A stretch of DNA of 64,000 nt, taken from NCBI GenBank assembly GCA_029531795.1, contig JAPEIS010000001.1:3720001-3784000 (forward strand), in the 5' to 3' direction. Origin of the DNA: Sclerotinia nivalis (taxonomy: Eukaryota; Ascomycota; Leotiomycetes; Helotiales; Sclerotiniaceae). Position numbers and translations under genes: made by a program. The notes under the pieces were generated by a model. That model did not search any database. It was not told the origin of the DNA and saw only the letters and a program-made list of their open reading frames with translations. How positions within the stretch are numbered: position 1 is the stretch's first letter; every line of letters begins with the position of its first letter. Positions 58,926 through 64,000 of this stretch are shown here, piece by piece.

Positions 58926-59138
58926 TATTACAGGGTCCCTATATATAGTATACAGAGACCGCTCGGATTCCGATCTATAAGAGTCGGACTTCGGATAAAT
59001 GTAAGCTAGCCCCAATCGGGGCTAACGCTATACACAAATGTATTTAAGGAACTGTTCCTTCTATAGAAACGTAGCTCTTTGAGCTACATCTTATTAATAA
59101 AAGTGATTCCTGTTATTCTGCCTGTTGCCTCCGTGATA
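58926..59138 (+). repeat. 3' LTR of Gypsy-A copy 3
   Basis: 213 bp, TATTACAGGGTCCC start, CCGTGATA end; preceded by purine tract AAAAAGGGGGGTAC. Confidence 0.93.
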
Positions 59139-59143
59139 GATAT

Positions 59144-59870
59144 TCTTATTTCTTAATTATAAAATTCGCTTTTTCTAATTGTTCTTGTTCTAGTTTTGTG
59201 AATTCTTTATCGGTTACAATAAGTGTATCGTCAGTTTGTAATCCTACAATATTAAAGCCCTTTTTATTTATATATAATAAACAAGAATCAAAGATTGATT
59301 ATATCATTCCTAACTTTTCTTAATGATAGCCGTGATATATTCCAAACCAATGGTTTCCGATTTCAGAGACACTATATAATAGTTTGATAACACACTATAG
59401 TATTCCCTTTGATAGTTTGAATTCTATTGAAGGTTGGATATAGAATATTCTATTCAGATTTGTAATTGATTGTGTATATATTTGTATAATATTTTGTAAA
59501 AGAATATTAGTTTTTATATTCTTTTTCAATATTGCTATAAATGTTATAATAATACATTGCTCAACTTTCTAGAATATAAATAATTGTATTAAAATATTAG
59601 TTTTTTCTTTATTATGATATACTTAAATCACTAATCTTGACTTTGGGAATGCTTTTTCTATACCCTCGTACCTCATTTCATGAACAAATTGTGATCTGAA
59701 GATCCTTATTCTTTTAGGGATATCATTTTCTTTAATTTCCTCGAAAACTCCATTTTCTATAAATCCATCAAGCTCTTTTTGATATGATTCGATATATCGA
59801 GAAAATGAATCTTCATTTTCGACGAATATTTCATTAAATGGATCTAGAAACTCTTCTTCTTTCATTTCTT
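59144..59870 (-). pseudogene. Copia pol, reverse transcriptase N-terminal part
   Basis: 80 open codons at 59623-59865: SFSRYIESYQKELDGFIENG, then IPKRIRIFRSQFVHEM and KAFPKSRLVI, matching the first RT block of copia Pol (shuffled family wording: ...E...GVF......IP...RIF.SRFV.E.........KSRLV.QAY). Below 59622 the frame is broken but RVSQRIILALTAIQKNTNLYL and TNLNRIFYI are readable, continuing the RT up to the Gypsy-A insertion at 59138. Confidence 0.8.
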
Positions 59871-60179
59871 AAAGGAATACTATAATTTAGAGTAATGGTT
59901 TTTCGTTTGTTTTGGTTTTATCATTGGAATTGATTAAATTGATTATATTGATTATATTGATCAAATTGCTTTTCACTTTCTTTCGAAATCGGATTCTTGA
60001 TTGTTCTTCTAATAATGATGTTTTAGATTGTAGTATTGATATTATTGGAGATATAAATTACAGGGGAGTTTCTACTACAATAGTATTGTTGTCGTTATTA
60101 TTATTAATTTCCTCATTGTTATTATTATCGATTTCTTCATTGTTGATTTCTTCTAATTCTTTTGATTCTGGTTCAGTAT

Positions 60180-61273
60180 AAAATAGTTGTACAACAGTAG
60201 ATCTGAATCTTGTTGATCTATTTGAAAGTTGAATTGAGTATATTTCTCCTTCTATAGCTAATAATTTATAAGATCTAGTTTATTCTTTAGATCGATTGCT
60301 TTCTTTATTTTCTCTTTATATTAAAATATCAGAATTGATAGATAATGTATGAACTTTTAAAATAAAAGATCTGTTTCGTTGTTTTAATATTTCTTATATT
60401 TGATATTCTATTCAGATCTTTCGTATTTCTTTTATAGTTTTCCGAATAACATTAGTATATTGAACAATGGTTTCGATTGATGAATTGATTTCATTCATTT
60501 AAAGATAGATATCGAATACTAATAAAGTAGGTATGATTTTATCAGGTCTTATTGTATCATTTACAGCTTTGATAGTTATCTAAAGCAACATTATATTCGT
60601 AAATTCTGTATCTTTGAGTTCTTGATTTAATATAATATAAATTCTTTGGAATGGATAATAATAGTATTCTTTTATACCAACAGAATTGTATACTTTTACA
60701 AGTATATTCTTTATAGTAATAGTTATCGTATTTATATATTATATAAATTCTTTCGCTATAAAGTTCTTTCCTATATCATAGATAATATATTCGGGCAGTC
60801 TGATATAAACATCAATCCAGCATTCTCTAATTTTATCCTATATATACTTCGCAAAGATATTTTCTAGCCATCGAACTGCTTGATAACAGATTGCCTCGTC
60901 TACTATATGAAAAACAGGTTTCCTATTGATATACATAATATCAATTATAATAGAATAATTGAATTCAGTATCCTCAAGTAATATAAACTTGAATCTTCCA
61001 GACGATTTTCTATATTTTTGACAATGTTTACAATATTTGGTAAAATGCTTGATAACTTTGTAATCTTTTTATAGAAGGGTAACCGAATCGTTGATACAAT
61101 TAACGAAATTCGATATTAGTTATATAACATTCATTATATCGGATTGATTCCTGAATAAATACATTAATATTGATCTTCCAGATTAGAAAAGCGTAATTAA
61201 ATTATCGAATAACTAAATAATTTCGTATTAATATAACTAGTTCATTAATAACATTATTGTAGAAAATCTTGAA
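60180..61273 (-). pseudogene. Copia integrase relic
   Basis: Follows the protease on the minus strand with many stops. Readable traces include the zinc-binding segment LYQRFGYPSIKRLQ (His to Tyr) near 61100. Catalytic acids cannot be assigned with confidence. Confidence 0.55.
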
Positions 61274-63154
61274 TCAATCCATATCTGCTAAACTTAATAG
61301 GAATAGAATATCTACTTCAAGAATATGAAATTCTACTATTCCAAATGGTAATATAATAAAAAATGACCCTACTAAAATTGCAATTCCTTTTCCAAACCTG
61401 ACATTCGCTGTTCCAATTATTTTTGGATTATATTCGATATAGAATATCTTTTGCCATATTTGATACTGATCGAATCCTACTATTGAAAATCTTGCAGCCC
61501 TTATATCGATATATATACTATAAAACTCTTTACTAGTATAAATTGATTCTTTATAGAATAATTCAGTTTTAGCTTCTTTGATCATTATATAATGAAAAGA
61601 TTGATTGATTAATTGATTGAATACTTCCCTTCCATTGATAGATCCTAAACTAATAAAGAAACTATCATCGATCTTCTTATCATCATCGTTGAATTCTAGA
61701 TCTGCGAAAAAGGCTCCCATCTCCTTATCAGATTCGTTTTCGTCATCGATTGATTCCCCTTCATAGTTTATTAACCATTGATCGAAACGTTGTTTGAAAA
61801 TATAATTGCTGTCTTTTCTAAACTTCACTCTATATTGTTGTTTAGACTCTTCTTGTTTTTCTTTCGAATATTTGATAGAACGACATCCTTTCTTTTTGCA
61901 AATCCAGCACTTTAGATCACAGTTTCGAGAGTTGTTTCGGAAGTGGTAATTGTATCGATAGTTATGATGATATTTTCGATCAATAAAGAATGTTGAATCC
62001 TCGTCTTTCTTATTAATCTTTTCCCAAATATTAATGAATTATTTCAATTGATTGATAAACTCTGATATATCTTCTTTTGTATCTATATATACCATACTAT
62101 ATACCAGGATATCCTTATATACTTACATTAATTGTATATAAAGATATTTTGTTGAACGTATCTTTAATTCAAATTTTAATTGTAATTGATGTAGATCCTT
62201 AATCATTAATATCAAATAATTATTTAAGGGTTTGTCTTTATTCTTCTCTTGAATCCCTTTTAAAGTTATATTATTCTATTTGTATAATATATAACGATGA
62301 TATTGATCTCCTTCGAAATTTTGTTTGACAAAAGCATATATTTCTTTGAAGGTAATTGGTAGTTCTATATAATTGATATAGAAGAATTCGAGTGTATTTC
62401 TTTTAAGTATAATAAAGAATACTTTGAAGAATAATTCTTTTGAAACTTCTACTCGTCGTATCATTTCCTAAAAGATTGAAAGTTTATAATCAAAATTATT
62501 ATCATCCCTTTCATATTTTTCATTATCGTTGTAAATTCTTGAAAGATTGATAAATAATTGATGATTATTTTCTATTCTTCCTCCTTTCTTTTTCTCTTCG
62601 CTATTATCGATATCGGATTATTCGTTTGAATCATCTTCTTCTTCTTCTTTTTCTTCTTATTAAGATACTCTTGAAGATAAATCTTCTTCAATATTTCGAC
62701 TGTAATCTGTAGCGATCTGATATAAACACTCTCCTAATCGAAACTTAGATAATGAAATGCTATTATCTTTTAGATATTCTTTGATCTATTGTTTTGTCTA
62801 TGGAATATAGTTTTTTGTCCTTATAACAGTATAAAATGCTTGATCGGGTTTTATACTGTCTTTCAATATAAATACTCCATTAATATATAAAACTTTTCTG
62901 AGTTTTTGAAGTTCTGTTTTATTGATAATATTGAAATGCTCTAATTTGAAACCTTCGAAATCGTTCTATAGGATTTCTGTAAGATCGTAATCGATAATCT
63001 GTTCTTTATCATATTGAAGGTATTTGAATATAATATAATCGTTGATGATTTTAGTGTTTCTGTGTTTATTCTTTCTTGTAATAATCCAATTTCTGAATTT
63101 CTTTTTTGTAGCAAAATAATTATAGTTATCAAATAATGAATTTAATATATCCAT
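61274..63154 (-). pseudogene. Copia gag and protease relic
   Basis: The protease block 61274-61828 is open for 184 codons: SKEFYSIYIDIRAARFSIVG (the D(T/S)GA active site is now DIRA), then GTANVRFGKGIAILVGSF and FHILEVDILFLLSLADMD, a hallmark end of fungal copia proteases. Upstream, CWICKKKGCRSIKYSKEKQE near 61850-61910 is the copia-type Cys-rich knuckle, and an acidic DNENESDKE region follows it. Gag proper runs to about 63154 (e.g. 62276-62464 FKEIYAFVKQNFEGDQYHRY). Stops separate the parts. Confidence 0.75.
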
Positions 63155-63616
63155 AATAATAAAGATCTTTCTAGATATATTGTTATTGTTTTTGGATTCG
63201 TAAATAATATATTTTTGAAAGGAATGAGGAGGTGGAATAGGAAAGTATATTGTTTAAATCGATTATTGAGTTATAGATTCTTGAAAGAATGTATTTCAAA
63301 AGAAAAAAAAAGAATATATTTGTACTATAGTTTGTATATAAAATATGTAATGAATACAGGAATCTAATTATTATGATAGCAATCGAACTCCTTTGAGTTT
63401 CCTTCTGAAAATGGTATTCAGAATTGATTTATTAGTATATCAATATCCTAGTAGAGCAAGAAAACAGTATTCTTGATATCCAAATAGAAATAGTATCCAT
63501 TTGTTTGGAGATTGATATCTTTTCAAATTGATTCAATTGGTTCTCAAAAGATCCTTTAGGAAAATGGTATTCCTTAAAGATATTCAAGTCCCCTAATTTG
63601 TGATATCACTAATTAG

Positions 63617-63823
63617 TATTGGTATCGAAATGGTAAGGTTCAAAGTGTAAAGTACTTTAGTCTATTTGATAAAACTTGATTCTTAATTGTTACTATCTAT
63701 ATTGAAAGAATGAACTTCTTAAATATATATTGAAGGAGCTTGTACGGTCCCTTATGATTATATGATCTAATACGATCATATGATTTAACTACGGTTCATG
63801 ATCATATGACTGTGATCCCGACA
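63617..63823 (-). repeat. 5' LTR of copia element
   Basis: 207 bp, plus-strand TATTGGTATCG to GATCCCGACA, followed by CCTTC. Confidence 0.92.
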
Positions 63824-63828
63824 CCTTC

Positions 63829-64000
63829 CTACTCGGCGTATGGATATGCGGCACATGAAAATTGGCAAACAAAACTTCAACTGCACCATTTTATATCCAA
63901 TGCAAATACCAAAAATGTTATCATCTGAACATGCAAAATAAACAGCAATGAATTCTCAGCTGCTTATCTCTATTAGCGCAACGATTGTTTTGATTGTTAT
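63829..64000. other. Host flank right of the copia element
   Basis: Less AT-rich sequence without a supportable frame. Contiguous with 45352 before the copia insertion. Confidence 0.4.

Larger units (their letters stand above)
53517..59138 (+). mobile_element. Gypsy family A copy 3, full length, moderately decayed, nested in copia
   Basis: 5622 bp, LTRs 53517-53729 and 58926-59138 (213 bp each), perfect GATAT duplication (53512-53516, 59139-59143). Co-linear with the young Gypsy-A. One small deletion is visible in pol near 55377 (the ITDLQINDHYEKR region lacks about 17 bp). Transitions dominate, fewer than in copy 2. Confidence 0.95.
45353..63823 (-). mobile_element. Ty1/copia retrotransposon, full length, decayed, split by two nested insertions
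   Basis: LTRs of 207 bp at 45353-45559 and 63617-63823 share nearly all positions, and CCTTC flanks both ends (45348-45352, 63824-63828). The element's own DNA is 45353-46123, 53144-53516 and 59144-63823, about 5.8 kb, the usual copia size. On the minus strand it reads gag with a Cys-rich knuckle, protease, integrase, reverse transcriptase and RNase H, i.e. copia order. A Tc1 element (carrying a Gypsy-A) and another Gypsy-A split its RNase H/RT part. All frames are broken. Confidence 0.92.

Noticed and set aside
1..64000. CRISPR arrays, rRNA, tRNA genes
   Set aside because: No regularly spaced repeats, and no tRNA or rRNA signatures were noticed; repeats seen are all LTRs, inverted repeats or microsatellites.

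Overview
The window looks like an AT-rich, transposon-filled block of a filamentous ascomycete genome (Pezizomycotina; I cannot name the species). Three things point there: chromodomain Gypsy elements, a Fot/pogo element and a Tc1 element; host genes with short GT-AG introns, including an SDR oxidoreductase and WD40-repeat NLR debris; and a strong repeat-induced point mutation (RIP) pattern. Paired LTRs differ only by transitions, old copies are drained of GC, and their reading frames are broken mainly by TAA, TAG and TGA where CAA, CAG or TGG would fit. No rRNA, tRNA or CRISPR was seen.

Layout. 0-10.6 kb: a solo LTR and a Gypsy-B fragment, an RNA-processing-like arginine-rich pseudogene (2.3-3.6 kb), an intact Fot/pogo transposon with perfect 60-bp inverted repeats (3.8-5.7 kb), a second host pseudogene on the minus strand (6.1-7.0 kb), and a solo LTR of family A with a perfect target duplication (8.4 kb). 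10.6-29 kb: complete but decayed Gypsy-B (plus) and Gypsy-C (minus). Gypsy-C split an NLR/WD40 gene relic that also took a 660-bp MITE. Then comes 3.5 kb of AT-rich DNA holding an unrecognised coding relic. 29.1-40.5 kb: decayed Gypsy-D (minus) with a decayed Gypsy-A copy nested exactly in its primer-binding site. 40.6-45.3 kb: a GC-richer host island with a 3' fragment of an MFS transporter, a decayed FSH1-type serine hydrolase, an intact four-exon SDR gene and a small glycine-rich ORF. 45.35-63.8 kb: one decayed Ty1/copia element (minus, duplication CCTTC) holding two insertions: a Tc1 element that itself contains a very young Gypsy-A (identical LTRs), and a second, decayed Gypsy-A.

How it fits together: nearly every base pair from 8 to 64 kb is accounted for by nested mobile elements whose target-site duplications can be read directly (TTTAT, ATAAG, ACTTT, ATATA, CTATA, CAAAA, GATAT, CCTTC, TA), so relative insertion order can be reconstructed. 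The most interesting common feature is that families A, B and C carry, 2 nt after the 5' LTR, a 9-nt sequence complementary to a 9-nt motif inside the LTR that lies about 40 nt after a TATA-like box. This is the arrangement expected for self-primed (Tf1/sushi-type) reverse transcription.
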